Source: Bradyrhizobium prioriisuperbiae (GTDB lineage Bacteria; Pseudomonadota; Alphaproteobacteria; Rhizobiales; Xanthobacteraceae). From it: a stretch of DNA of 64,000 nucleotides. Position 1 is the stretch's first letter, and each line of letters starts with the position of its first letter. This document shows positions 33,547 through 42,549 of this stretch, piece after piece. The stretch spans positions 3,584,501 through 3,648,500 of the forward strand of contig NZ_CP135921.1 in NCBI RefSeq assembly GCF_032397745.1. The letters run 5' to 3'. The notes beneath the pieces are model-generated. The model was not told where the DNA came from. It saw only the letters and a program-made list of their open reading frames with translations, and ran no database searches. Position numbers and translations under genes: made by a program.

Positions 33547-33561
33547 AGCTGGGAGATTGAC

Positions 33562-35577
33562 ATGTCCGATGGCTCGACCGCATCGCCTGATGATCATCTG
33601 GGGCTTTCAGCGGCGGAGCTCGACGCCGTTACAGCTTTACTCGCCTATCGGGAGCGAGAGGAGATCGCCGCCGAAGCCGCAGTGGCCGATCTCTCGACGG
33701 TTACGGTTGCGGCGGATTTGCCGCAGGCGGCGATCGAGGCCGCAGCGCGCGTCTCCGATCGCGCGTTCCAGCTCATCGTCAACTACGAGACCGGCGGAAA
33801 ACCCTATTATGAGCGCGTGATCAAGAGTCGCCCGATCTGGCCGAAGGCATCGTCAGGCATCACAATCGGCTTTGGCTATGATCTCGGTTATGTGGGGCTC
33901 GACGAATACCGGCGTGACTGGGCCGCTCTGATCGCCAAGCTGACGCCGCAGCAACGCCATGCCCTCGACGCTTGCGTAGGGCATCACAGCGGCAAGGATT
34001 CCGCGCAGACCATGCAGGCTCTGCTGGCGTCGGTGACCGACGTCATCGCGTCGTGGTCCGATTCCGAAGTTGTGTTCAAGGCGAAGACGCTGCCCAAATT
34101 CGCCCTGATGACCGAGAAAGCGCTGCCGAACTGCAAGTCGCTGAATGGCGATTGTTTCGGCGTGCTGGTGTCGCTGACATTCAATCGCGGCGCCTCCTAC
34201 GGCTTGGCGCATGATCCGGCGAAGGATCCGCGCGACCGCTATCGCGAGATGCGCGCGATCAAGGCTGCCATGGTCGCGAAGAGTTTCGCGGACATTGCCG
34301 GGCAAATCAAAGCGATGGTGCGGATCTGGGCCGGCACGGATATCGAGACCGGCATGAAACGCCGCCGCAGCGACGAAGCCGACTTGTTCATTGCCGGTCT
34401 TGGCTCGGGGCTTCCCGCGCCGGCGATAGCCGCTATCGAGGTGACGGAAGCGAGCGTCGACGCACGGTCCGGCGACGACGATGTCTGGGAAGACGTGACG
34501 GATGACGATATCGCAAACGCGGCGATCGCCGGGACGATGGTTACTGCGGCCGCCGCCGGCGCCAAATGGGCCGCGGACAATGTGCAGCCCGACTATGCGC
34601 ATCTCGGCTCAAATCTGCCGACGGGGCTCGCGTTCTCGCTGACGTCGGATGACCTCGCGCTGCTGGTGACGCTCAATGACTTCGATGTCGCGGCGGCCGG
34701 AGACACGCCGATCCTGTTCGGGCTTCGCGGTGCAGGCATTGTCAAGGACCACACCAATCCGCAGGGTATCGTGCTGGTCGATCAGCGGCCGGATCATATC
34801 CTGCCCCGATGCGTCATCGGCGTCTGGAGCCGGACAGCCAAAAAAGTCAGCGTATTTCCGGCATCGACGGTCCCCAACCAGGCTGCCGTTGCGCTCTATT
34901 TCAACACGCGGTCGGCCGGCAATCTGCTGCCGACGGGATACTACGGCTACGTCTGCGGTGCCCATACCACCAAGAACCGGAGCACGCCCGGATGTTTCGT
35001 GCTCCGGAACGCAGACATGTCCCATCGTATCGCGCTGGTGCGGCGCTCGATCGATGACCTCGTTTATGAGAAGAGCGACATGGTCGATCGCTGCGGACCC
35101 GGCGACAACATCCACCCCACATTCTTCAGCCAGCCTACCGGCTTCAGCTCGCTGGGGTGCCAGACGGTGGTCGGCAGTTTCAAAAACGGCGCCCATGCCG
35201 GGCCCTGGGCGGATTTCCGCAAAGCGGTGGGTTTCACGGAGCCGGCCGGAAACCCGGGCAAACCGTTCAACTACATGCTGCTGACGGGCGCGGAAGCGCG
35301 TCTTGCGTCGGGGTTGCGCAAGGACGGCCTCGCCTCCGACAAAATCGCGCAACGCCGCCTGCGTCGGTTACGGGCGGGTTCGCATAGCGATGCCGTGAAG
35401 ATCCTGCAACAGCGCCTGAACCTTCCCAGTCCAGACGGCACTTTCAGCCCGGCCACGGGCGAGGCGCTGCACAGGTTGCAGAAGGGCCTGCCTGGATCGA
35501 ACGGCTCGGACGGTATTTTCTCTCCAGACCTGAACGATACGCAGGGCTGGCAGGTGTTCAGCGAAATCGGGGTGTAG
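33562..35577 (+). CDS. Multi-domain lysozyme-like protein with a peptidoglycan-binding-like C-terminus
   Basis: 671 residues; no signal peptide is evident. The block around residues 66-110 (SDRAFQLIVNYETGGKPYY ... SSGITIGFGYDLGY) resembles GH24/pesticin-type lysozyme folds, with Glu76, Thr101 and Asp107 as candidate catalytic residues. An acidic linker (DDDVWEDVTDDD) and a middle domain of unknown type follow. The C-terminal 60 residues (SDAVKILQQRLNLPSPDGTF and FSPDLND) look like a PG_binding_1 repeat. Such proteins cleave peptidoglycan glycan strands. Next to a membrane protein and a subtilase, it may be part of a lytic or antagonism cassette. How it would leave the cytoplasm is unknown. 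Confidence 0.72.
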   Translation: MSDGSTASPDDHLGLSAAELDAVTALLAYREREEIAAEAAVADLSTVTVAADLPQAAIEAAARVSDRAFQLIVNYETGGKPYYERVIKSRPIWPKASSGITIGFGYDLGYVGLDEYRRDWAALIAKLTPQQRHALDACVGHHSGKDSAQTMQALLASVTDVIASWSDSEVVFKAKTLPKFALMTEKALPNCKSLNGDCFGVLVSLTFNRGASYGLAHDPAKDPRDRYREMRAIKAAMVAKSFADIAGQIKAMVRIWAGTDIETGMKRRRSDEADLFIAGLGSGLPAPAIAAIEVTEASVDARSGDDDVWEDVTDDDIANAAIAGTMVTAAAAGAKWAADNVQPDYAHLGSNLPTGLAFSLTSDDLALLVTLNDFDVAAAGDTPILFGLRGAGIVKDHTNPQGIVLVDQRPDHILPRCVIGVWSRTAKKVSVFPASTVPNQAAVALYFNTRSAGNLLPTGYYGYVCGAHTTKNRSTPGCFVLRNADMSHRIALVRRSIDDLVYEKSDMVDRCGPGDNIHPTFFSQPTGFSSLGCQTVVGSFKNGAHAGPWADFRKAVGFTEPAGNPGKPFNYMLLTGAEARLASGLRKDGLASDKIAQRRLRRLRAGSHSDAVKILQQRLNLPSPDGTFSPATGEALHRLQKGLPGSNGSDGIFSPDLNDTQGWQVFSEIGV

Positions 35578-35624
35578 CCGGCCGCGTGCGATCGACAGAC
35601 GAGCGAGGCATGTTGGAGACCGGA

Positions 35625-36308
35625 ATGCAGGACACGCTGAAGAAGACCTGGTTTGTCGTGGTCGTTGCAATCGCCATCCTCGCGGCTGCCGGGCTTGGCA
35701 AGGCGACCGGCCTGCAATTCAGGCCGAACATTCTCGGTCAGGTGCTGCCGTCGTTACTTGCCGGGCTTCTGGTGATCACTGCGATGAGCGAGCGTGCGAT
35801 CGCCGTGGTGAATGATATCTGGTTCGGCGCCCAGCATACCGAGGCGGAAGACAAACTGCTGCTGGCAAATCGCAAGTTGCAGGCGGCCAGCGCTGATGTG
35901 CGGACCACGAAGGAGTTGGCCAAGGACGCGGTCCGCGCCGGAAACAACGACTTCTTCACCACGCGTGCTGCGGCCTCTCTGTCCCTGGAGGCCCCCACGA
36001 AAGCTTACGCGGAGGAAATCCAGGCGTCCGAGCAGGAGCTTGCCGCGGTTCGCAAGGATGAAGCGCGTGCGCGTCTGTCGCTCGGTTTTATGATCGCGCT
36101 TGTGGTCAGTGCGGTCGGCGTTCGAACGCTGGAGTCGTTGCTCGATATCGATGGCCTCACGCATGAGCAACATCACATTTTTCAATGTGTGGATATTTTG
36201 CTGACGGCGGCGGTGCTTACCGGCGGCACGTCGGGAGTCAGTGCGATCACGGACCTGCTCGGGACCTATGTCAGTGCCTCGCGCAAGCGTGCATTGGAAC
36301 ACTCCTGA
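35625..36308 (+). CDS. Membrane protein with central coiled-coil region
   Basis: About 227 residues from ATG 35625, behind TTGGAG; earlier starts at 35586 and 35610 are possible. Two N-terminal hydrophobic helices (WFVVVVAIAILAAAGLG; LPSLLAGLLVITAM) are followed by about 100 mostly charged helical residues (KLLLANRKLQAASADVRTTK; QASEQELAAVRKDEARARL), then two C-terminal helices (LSLGFMIALVVSAVGV; VDILLTAAVLTGGTSGVSAI). I do not recognise the family. Downstream of the lysozyme-like gene and upstream of the subtilase gene, it could anchor or export them. Confidence 0.6.
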   Translation: MQDTLKKTWFVVVVAIAILAAAGLGKATGLQFRPNILGQVLPSLLAGLLVITAMSERAIAVVNDIWFGAQHTEAEDKLLLANRKLQAASADVRTTKELAKDAVRAGNNDFFTTRAAASLSLEAPTKAYAEEIQASEQELAAVRKDEARARLSLGFMIALVVSAVGVRTLESLLDIDGLTHEQHHIFQCVDILLTAAVLTGGTSGVSAITDLLGTYVSASRKRALEHS

Positions 36309-36373
36309 GCCGGGCAGGCGTCGAGTTGGTTTCGACCGGACGTCAATTCTCAAACGTCGATGTGGAGGCCCGC

Positions 36374-37534
36374 ATGCCTGAGTTTATTGTGCTGAAAAAG
36401 ATCGGCGGCCATTCGTCCGATGGGCTGGAGAGTGTTGAGGCGGGGGCCAATGCGCCCAAGCACCAGATCGAAGTGCATGACATCGGAGCGGAGGAAGCCC
36501 GCGACATTGCGCAGGATGCGGACGTGGCGGCGATTGCCCGTCCGATGCCGGTGACATTGATCCGGCCCTTCGATGTGGGCGCGGCGCCGGCGAGCGCCGA
36601 CGTTTGGGGCCTCTCGGTGGTAAGGGCCGACACGTCGGCATTCAGCGGCGACGGCGTGGTGGTCGCTGTGCTGGACACCGGGATCGACAGATCTCATCCG
36701 GCCTTCACTGGGGTGAATATCGTCGAAAAGGATTTCACCGGGAGTGGGGACGGCGACAGGCATGGCCACGGCACCCATTGCGCGGGCACTATCTTCGGCC
36801 GGGATGTCGGTGGAACGCGGATCGGGATCGCGCGCGGCGTCAAAAAGGCCTTGATCGGAAAGGTCCTGAACGACACGGGAGGCGGAACGTCCGAAATGAT
36901 GTTTCGCGGATTGCAATGGGCGCTCGATCAGGGTGCCCAGGTCATTTCGATGTCGCTCGGCTTCGATTTTCCCGGTGCGGCGAAGCGCATGATCGCGGCC
37001 GGCCTGCCGGAAGAGGCGGCTGTATCCAACGCGCTGGAGTCCTATCGCTCCAATCTGAGATTTTTTGACGCCCTGATGCAGCTCGTCAAGGCGCGCGGCG
37101 CGTTCGGTGACACGGCCGTTGTGGTCGCTGCAAGCGGGAACGAAAGCAACCGACCGAAGTTCACCGTCGCCGCCTCGCTGCCCGCGGCGGCGAGCGATGT
37201 CGTCTCAGTCGCGGCGCTGGGGCGGGACAACGATGGCAAACTGAAGATCGCCGATTTTTCCAACACCATGGCCCGGATCGCTGCACCCGGCGTCGACATC
37301 GTGTCGGCGAAGGTCGGCGGCGGCCTGCAGTCCATGAGTGGCACCAGCATGGCTTGCCCGCACGTCGCCGGCGTGGCCGCGCTGTGGTGGGAGGCCCTGA
37401 AAAAATCAGGCGCCGTCAAGCCGACCGCCGATCTCGTCGTTGCCAAGATGATGGCGAGCGCGATGACTGAGACGGTGCTGCCGGCGTTCGGGCCGAACGA
37501 CCGCGGGACGGGCTCGGTGACGTCGCCGCAATAG
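36374..37534 (+). CDS. Subtilisin-like serine protease (peptidase S8)
   Basis: 386 residues from ATG 36374, behind GGAGG at 36364-36368. The N-terminal 60 residues could be an I9-like propeptide. The catalytic triad is visible: Asp101 in VAVLDTGID, His132 in HGHGTHCAG and Ser325 in SGTSMACPHVAG, with the oxyanion Asn256 in AASGNES. No signal peptide is seen, so it is either cytosolic or non-classically exported. It follows a lysozyme-like gene and a membrane protein gene and may process one of them. The C-terminal end (DRGTGSVTSPQ) is short and disordered. Confidence 0.87.
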   Translation: MPEFIVLKKIGGHSSDGLESVEAGANAPKHQIEVHDIGAEEARDIAQDADVAAIARPMPVTLIRPFDVGAAPASADVWGLSVVRADTSAFSGDGVVVAVLDTGIDRSHPAFTGVNIVEKDFTGSGDGDRHGHGTHCAGTIFGRDVGGTRIGIARGVKKALIGKVLNDTGGGTSEMMFRGLQWALDQGAQVISMSLGFDFPGAAKRMIAAGLPEEAAVSNALESYRSNLRFFDALMQLVKARGAFGDTAVVVAASGNESNRPKFTVAASLPAAASDVVSVAALGRDNDGKLKIADFSNTMARIAAPGVDIVSAKVGGGLQSMSGTSMACPHVAGVAALWWEALKKSGAVKPTADLVVAKMMASAMTETVLPAFGPNDRGTGSVTSPQ

Positions 37535-37600
37535 CGAGCATTGAAATTTCCCCCGATTGGCGCACAGGTTGCTTCATTGCCATGACCGATGGAGTAACCT

Positions 37601-38140
37601 GTGTTTGATGTCCAATTGTTTCAGCGCGCTTTTGTTTTCCGCGTGTGCCGTGCGGCCTTGATCTTGGCGATAGGTCTCGGAGCCTTGCCGGCCTCGGTCG
37701 GTCCGTCGGTGGCCGGCGATGCGGCATCGCAATTTGTCGGCGTCTGGAAAATGATCAGCTTCGAACGTCGGCAAGTCGGTGTCGACAAGGTGGTCAAGAC
37801 CTATGGTGAGCACCCCAAGGGTTATCGCGTCCACACCGCGGCAGGGCGTATGATCTACATGTTCTTCGCCGAGGATCGCAAAGCCAGTGTCGGCGAGATA
37901 ACTGATGCCGACCGGATCGGCTGGTCGAAAACCATGGCCAGTGCCGCCGGAACCTACAAGCTGACCGGAGACAACAGGCTGGTGTTCTATCCTGAAGTCT
38001 CCGCGGTCCAGTATCTGCAGCCGATCCTCTCCGGTTTCGAAGTAACAGATAACGCGCTGATCATGACGTCGGACCCGATCAAGGATCCCGCTGGCGGTCC
38101 TGATCTTTACTTCCGCTCGACTTACGAACGGGTCGAATAG
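37601..38140 (+). CDS. Exported lipocalin-like protein
   Basis: 179 residues from GTG 37601 with GGAG upstream. A signal peptide (VFRVCRAALILAIGLGALP, cleavage near SVAGDA) precedes a beta-rich domain containing FVGVWKMISFERR, GYRVHTAAGRMIYMFF, AAGTYKLTGDNRLVFY and FRSTYERV, the lipocalin-like (Lipocalin_5-like) pattern of small periplasmic proteins with unknown ligands. It probably binds a small hydrophobic molecule, or is structural. It is close to the subtilase gene and may share its transcript. Confidence 0.7.
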   Translation: MFDVQLFQRAFVFRVCRAALILAIGLGALPASVGPSVAGDAASQFVGVWKMISFERRQVGVDKVVKTYGEHPKGYRVHTAAGRMIYMFFAEDRKASVGEITDADRIGWSKTMASAAGTYKLTGDNRLVFYPEVSAVQYLQPILSGFEVTDNALIMTSDPIKDPAGGPDLYFRSTYERVE

Positions 38141-38463
38141 CCGGCTGCGCGACACACCGAAGCATTGATCTTGTGGATATCAGGCGACCGCTTTGGCGCG
38201 ATCGCCGGTTCGTTCGATTTGTCACGATATTCCGAACCCATTTTTAGACACGCTCCTGTAGCCCTTGGAGAATGGGGCGTTTCGAGCGTCGTGCATACCA
38301 TTTCGGGTGAGTAAAACGCGTCCAATCGAGAATCTGAAGCTCCGTTTCGATCTGATTGAAACAAAGGGGCTCTGCGGACAGAGCACGGTTACTTCTGCAA
38401 GTGAGCGTCGGCGTCGACCGATGGCTTGAAATTAAAAAGATCATCCGTTCAGGGGAGGAGACT
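38141..38463. other. Intergenic stretch with a near-palindrome
   Basis: No gene is supported. GTTTCGATC-T-GATTGAAAC (38344-38362) is a near-palindrome about 100 bp upstream of the next start codon and could be an operator. Confidence 0.35.
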
Positions 38464-39663
38464 TTGCGCACGCTGTCTCAAAGTGCCCAGTCCACGCCGG
38501 TTATCTGCGTGGTGGACGACAAGAGGCACACCCGTGCATTTCTTCGTGACGAGATTGAGGATCTGGGCTTCAGGACGCAGGAGTGCGCGAGCGCCACCGA
38601 ACTCGCGGCGATGCTCGACAGGGCTCCGGATGTCGTGGTTTCACGGATATCCGATGACCCGCATGAAACGATCGAAGTCTTGAATTTGCTGCAAGCTCAT
38701 CGTTTTCGGGGAGATATCCTGCTGGTCGGCTCGATTGATACGACAACGACATCGACGGTGGAGTCTTGCGGCCGGCAGCTTAATCTGGCGATGCTCGCGC
38801 CGCTGGGGACGCCCTATCGTGCGGTCGATCTGCATGACCGTCTGCTTAAATTCTTGCCGCCACGACAATCGCGCAGTTGGTCGGTGGACATCGCCGAATC
38901 GCTGCGAAATAGGTTGTTCGAATTGTGGTACCAGGGCAAGGTCGATGCGCGGCGCCTCAAAATCTGCGGGGCCGAAGCCACCATCGTGTGGCGTCATCCC
39001 ACTGAGCGCGCGGTGTCCCACGTGCATTCGCTGGGCAGGGAGGATCATCCCCATCTCGACCAGCTGTCGGAATTCGTGCTGAAGGCGGCGATGCGGGATT
39101 GCAGTTATTTCTTCGGCGATGAGCCGCGGCCCGGATTTGTCGTCAACCTGCCGGTTCTGGGCATTCCGGATCGGCGGCTCATCGATCAGATCGATGGGCT
39201 GGTCTCCAGCCATCCGGCAGGGCCGACGCTGCTGCTGCAGATCCGGGCTGCGGAACTCATCGCCAACCGTACGAAAATCGCGGCGCTTCTTCGCACCGTC
39301 AAGCGCAGCAATGTTGGCATTTCGATCGATGATTTCACAGATGACACCGTGGCGCATAGCGTGTTCGACGAGATCCCGGTTCTTGAACTCCGGGTTGATC
39401 ACGCGTTGCTGCCCGATCACCCCAATGATCGCCGCCGATACGCGCGGTGCAACAAGATCCTGGATCTGGCCCGGCGCTTTGGGCTGCGCGCGGTGGTCAA
39501 GGGCATCGATATGCCCCATGCATTTTCCCTCGCGCAAGGCATCGGCTTTGATCTTGTCCAGGGGCCGTTGTTCGGGGCGCCCGTGTCCCGCGAAAAATTC
39601 ACTCGGGCGGTACGTCTTCGCAAATCCGATCCATCCCGCAGACAATCGATGCGTCGGCACTGA
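38464..39663 (+). CDS. Receiver-like plus degenerate EAL-domain protein
   Basis: About 399 residues. The start TTG 38464 is chosen because GGGGAGGAG lies just upstream; the frame extends further (to 38356) without motif support. An N-terminal receiver-like domain (VICVVDDKRHTRAFLRDEI) keeps the acidic pair. The EAL-like region keeps the fold words (ISIDDFTDD; VVKGIDMPHAFSLAQGIGFD; VQGPLFGAPVS), but the EAL signature reads ICGAEATIVWRH and the DDFGTG loop is changed to DDFTDD. It is therefore probably a catalytically inactive c-di-GMP-binding or protein-interaction module rather than a phosphodiesterase. Confidence 0.75.
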   Translation: MRTLSQSAQSTPVICVVDDKRHTRAFLRDEIEDLGFRTQECASATELAAMLDRAPDVVVSRISDDPHETIEVLNLLQAHRFRGDILLVGSIDTTTTSTVESCGRQLNLAMLAPLGTPYRAVDLHDRLLKFLPPRQSRSWSVDIAESLRNRLFELWYQGKVDARRLKICGAEATIVWRHPTERAVSHVHSLGREDHPHLDQLSEFVLKAAMRDCSYFFGDEPRPGFVVNLPVLGIPDRRLIDQIDGLVSSHPAGPTLLLQIRAAELIANRTKIAALLRTVKRSNVGISIDDFTDDTVAHSVFDEIPVLELRVDHALLPDHPNDRRRYARCNKILDLARRFGLRAVVKGIDMPHAFSLAQGIGFDLVQGPLFGAPVSREKFTRAVRLRKSDPSRRQSMRRH

Positions 39664-39794
39664 ATGGCCGGACGGTCCCGGAAGGCGGTCAGATCGGCGA
39701 TCCAAGATCGCTCTTGTAAAATCCGGCGTGGCGATGATTGTAAGGACCTAATTCGTCCAACGCCGACCCGGGCCTAGCCAAGGAGCTGATCACT

Positions 39795-40358
39795 GTGCCA
39801 CTGCCGACCGTCACGAAACCGGAGTTGATGCCTGGTGGCGACGATTCCACGTTTCGCAGCTTCATTCACAATTTCCTCGCGTTCAGTGCGCGGGTCGATC
39901 AGTGCAGAAGCGGCTTCGGCGAGCGTCTCGGGATTTCGGGAATAGCCTACACGACCTTGATTTCGATTGCGCATCTCCAGGAGGAAGACGGTGTCGGCGT
40001 CAGCCGGATCGCCGAGCACCTGCATCTGTCGGGTGCCTTCGTCACCATTGAGGTGTCGAAGCTCGTCAAGTCGGACCTGGTCAGGAAGCGGACCAACAAG
40101 ACCGACCGCCGGCGGGTGCTGCTGACCGTGACGCCCAAGGCCCGCAAGCTGCTGGACGGTCTGGTCGCGCTGCAGGCCCCGGTCAACGACGCGCTGTTCG
40201 ATTGCCTGAGTGCCGAGGAATTTCGGCAGCTGTCCTCGATCGTGGCGCGGCTGGTGCCGTGCGGCGACAAGGCGATCTCGCTGATGACGTTCATGGCGCA
40301 GTCTCCAGCCGTTGCCGAAGCGGCGGTGCGTGCCGCGCAGCCCGCGCGCAAGGCCTAA
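39795..40358 (+). CDS. MarR-family transcriptional regulator
   Basis: A 187-residue MarR protein from GTG 39795. The winged-helix core is seen in GVSRIAEHLHLSGAFVTIEV then SKLVKSDLVRKRTNKTDRRR (recognition helix and wing) and VLLTVTPKARKLL. It sits at the head of the catabolic region in the same direction, with a near-ideal inverted repeat downstream. MarR regulators usually respond to phenolic or aromatic acids, in line with the HpaB-type monooxygenase operon it precedes. Confidence 0.88.
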   Translation: MPLPTVTKPELMPGGDDSTFRSFIHNFLAFSARVDQCRSGFGERLGISGIAYTTLISIAHLQEEDGVGVSRIAEHLHLSGAFVTIEVSKLVKSDLVRKRTNKTDRRRVLLTVTPKARKLLDGLVALQAPVNDALFDCLSAEEFRQLSSIVARLVPCGDKAISLMTFMAQSPAVAEAAVRAAQPARKA

Positions 40359-40433
40359 GCTTCTCTCGATTCCGCAACCGTCTCGTTTTTTGCGCTGCCG
40401 CATTAAGCGGCGGTCGACGGCGCGCGTTTGGGC

Positions 40434-40474
40434 TTGACTGACTTTCTATAATAGCTTTATAACAAAGCTATTAT
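40434..40474 (+). promoter_or_regulatory. MarR-type operator over the catabolic operon promoter
   Basis: ATAATAGCTTT (40448-40458) and AAAGCTATTAT (40464-40474) are 11-bp perfect inverted arms around ATAAC. A promoter TTGACT (40434-40439) with TATAAC (40458-40463) overlaps the spacer. Binding would block the -10 region. Confidence 0.82.
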
Positions 40475-40488
40475 TTGGGAGGCCGGCT

Positions 40489-41010
40489 TTGTTCGTCGAC
40501 CAGCGCAGCTTTCGCAAGGCCCTGTCGCAGTTCGCGACCGGCGTCGCCGTGATCACGGCGCGCGGCGAGGCCGATGAGGCGATCGGCCTGACCATGAGTT
40601 CGTTCAACTCGGTCTCGCTCGATCCGCCTTTGGTGCTGTTCAGCGTCGACCGTCGCGCTCTCAGCCTGCCGGCGATGATCGCGGCGAAGGGCTATGCCGT
40701 GAATATCCTGGGGCGGCAGCAGGAGGAGCTCTCCAACCAGTTCGCGAAATCGCTCGGCGATAAATGGAGCAACGTTCAGCATTCGCTCGGGCATGCGGAA
40801 GCGCCGCTTCTGCACGGGGCGCTCGCGCATTTCGAGTGCGAGCCCTACGCCCACCACGACGGCGGCGATCATGTCATCTTCATCGGGCGGGTGGTGCGTT
40901 TCTCGGCCAGCGAGGACGACGATCCGCTGGTGTTCTTCCGCGGCAAATACCACAGCCTCAGTCCACACAATCCAAGCGTGCCGATGTGGCCGCTTCCGAT
41001 TCACTACTGA
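40489..41010 (+). CDS. Flavin reductase (HpaC-like)
   Basis: A 173-residue flavin:NAD(P)H reductase of the HpaC-like family, from TTG 40489 with GGGAGG 6 bp upstream. The start FVDQRSFRKALSQFATGVAV, the segment LTMSSFNSVSLDPPLVLFSVD and the end PSVPMWPLPIHY are typical. It supplies FADH2 or FMNH2 to the monooxygenase encoded 28 bp downstream. It is the first gene of the MarR-controlled operon. Confidence 0.9.
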   Translation: MFVDQRSFRKALSQFATGVAVITARGEADEAIGLTMSSFNSVSLDPPLVLFSVDRRALSLPAMIAAKGYAVNILGRQQEELSNQFAKSLGDKWSNVQHSLGHAEAPLLHGALAHFECEPYAHHDGGDHVIFIGRVVRFSASEDDDPLVFFRGKYHSLSPHNPSVPMWPLPIHY

Positions 41011-41038
41011 ACACGAGACGAAACAGCAGGGAGCAATC

Positions 41039-42514
41039 ATGAAAACCGGTGAACAACACATCGCAGGACTGCGCGACGGACGAACGGTGTTCATCAACGG
41101 CCGTCGCGTCGATGACGTGACCCGGCATCCGGCATTCGAGCGCTCGGTGCAGTCGGTCGGCAAACTGTTCGACTTCGCCGCCGCTGCCGATAACCGTGAT
41201 CTGATGACGTTTGCGACGCCGTCGGGCGAGCGTGCCAACCGTATCTGGCAGCTGCCCGAAACCTTTGACGAGCTGGTTGAGCGCCGCCGCGCGCTGGAGG
41301 CCTGGGACGGCCTGCATGCCGGCTTCCTTGGCCGCGCCCCGGATCACGTCGCGTCGTGCATCGCCGGCATGTATATGGGCCTCGAGGTGTTCGACGCCTA
41401 CGACAAGGACCGCGCCAAGGCGCTGTCCGACTATTACGCCTATGCGCGCGACCGCGACCTGTATCTCACCTATGTGATCATCAATCCGCAGGCAGACCGT
41501 TCCAAGGGCGCGGCGCAGCAGAAGGATGCCTTCCTCACGGCCGGCGTGGTGGACCAGGATGCCGAGGGCATCACGGTGCGGGGCGCGAAGATGCTGGCGA
41601 CCGGTGGCATCATGGCGGATGAAGTGTTCGTCACCTGCATCCAGCCGCTGCAGCCCGGTGACGAGAACTACGCCCTGTCGTTTGCGATTCCGATGAACAG
41701 CAAGGGGCTGACCATGCTGTCGCGTAAGTCCTATGAGGCAGCGGCACCGTCGGTGTTCGACAATCCGCTGGCAAGCCGCTTCGACGAGAACGACGCCGTG
41801 CTCTATTTCGACGACGTCAAGGTGCCGTGGGAGCGGATCTTCATCTTCAAGAATCTGGAGATGTGCCAGAAGCAGTTCCACGCGACCCCGGCGCATGTCT
41901 ATCAGAACTACCAGGCGATGATCCGCCTGTCGGTGAAGGCGCGTTTCCTGATCGGGCTGGCGCGCCGCGCCGCCGAGATCAATGGCGTGCTGAATTTTCC
42001 GCAGGTGCGCGAGACGCTGGGGCAGCTCGCTGCCGAAGGCGGCATGATCGACGCGCTGGTGGCGGCGATGGAAGCCAAGGGTTACCAGCACGGCCGCTAT
42101 TTCGTGCCCGACCGGCATACGCTGTATGCGGCCCAGACCCTGACCCAGCAGCTCTATCCGAAGATTCTCAACACCATCCGCGAACTGTCCGGCGGCGGCC
42201 TGATCATGCTGCCGTCATCGGTCGATGATTTCAGGAATCCGGAGATCGCGGCGCTGGTCGAGCGCACGCAGCAATCGCCGGCGGCGAGCGCGATCGAGAA
42301 GGTGAAGTTCTACAAGCTGGCCTGGGATGCGGTTGGCTCCGAGTTCGCCTCGCGTCACCAGCAGTACGAAATGTTCTATGCGGGGGCGACCTTCGTGACC
42401 AAGGGACATTCCTTCCGCTGCTACGACTGGAATGCGGCCAACACGCTGGTGAGCCGGATGCTCGCGGACTATGAGCTCGCCGACGAGCTTAACCGCCCGC
42501 AGGCGGCCGCCTGA
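41039..42514 (+). CDS. HpaB-type FADH2-dependent aromatic monooxygenase (oxygenase component)
   Basis: 491 residues of the acyl-CoA-dehydrogenase-like flavin hydroxylase family, from ATG 41039 with AGGGAG upstream. Family blocks are visible: GRTVFINGRRVDDVTRHPAF, the FAD-site region GAAQQKDAFLTAGVVDQD, KMLATGGIMADEVF, VPWERIFIF, and ELSGGGLIMLPSS near the C-terminus. These enzymes hydroxylate phenolic rings using FADH2 from a separate reductase, here the preceding gene. The exact phenol, for example 4-hydroxyphenylacetate, is not determined by the sequence; a cupin and a Liv-type uptake system follow. Confidence 0.9.
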   Translation: MKTGEQHIAGLRDGRTVFINGRRVDDVTRHPAFERSVQSVGKLFDFAAAADNRDLMTFATPSGERANRIWQLPETFDELVERRRALEAWDGLHAGFLGRAPDHVASCIAGMYMGLEVFDAYDKDRAKALSDYYAYARDRDLYLTYVIINPQADRSKGAAQQKDAFLTAGVVDQDAEGITVRGAKMLATGGIMADEVFVTCIQPLQPGDENYALSFAIPMNSKGLTMLSRKSYEAAAPSVFDNPLASRFDENDAVLYFDDVKVPWERIFIFKNLEMCQKQFHATPAHVYQNYQAMIRLSVKARFLIGLARRAAEINGVLNFPQVRETLGQLAAEGGMIDALVAAMEAKGYQHGRYFVPDRHTLYAAQTLTQQLYPKILNTIRELSGGGLIMLPSSVDDFRNPEIAALVERTQQSPAASAIEKVKFYKLAWDAVGSEFASRHQQYEMFYAGATFVTKGHSFRCYDWNAANTLVSRMLADYELADELNRPQAAA

Positions 42515-42549
42515 TCCCGACGCGCCTTGATCCCCCTGGAGACATCATC

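Larger units (their letters stand above)
33026..33561. other. Intergenic stretch of about 535 bp
   Basis: No gene is supported. It contains a CRP/FNR-like palindrome (33187-33202) and a 16-bp tandem repeat just ahead of the lysozyme-like gene (33516-33546), both listed separately. Confidence 0.5.
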
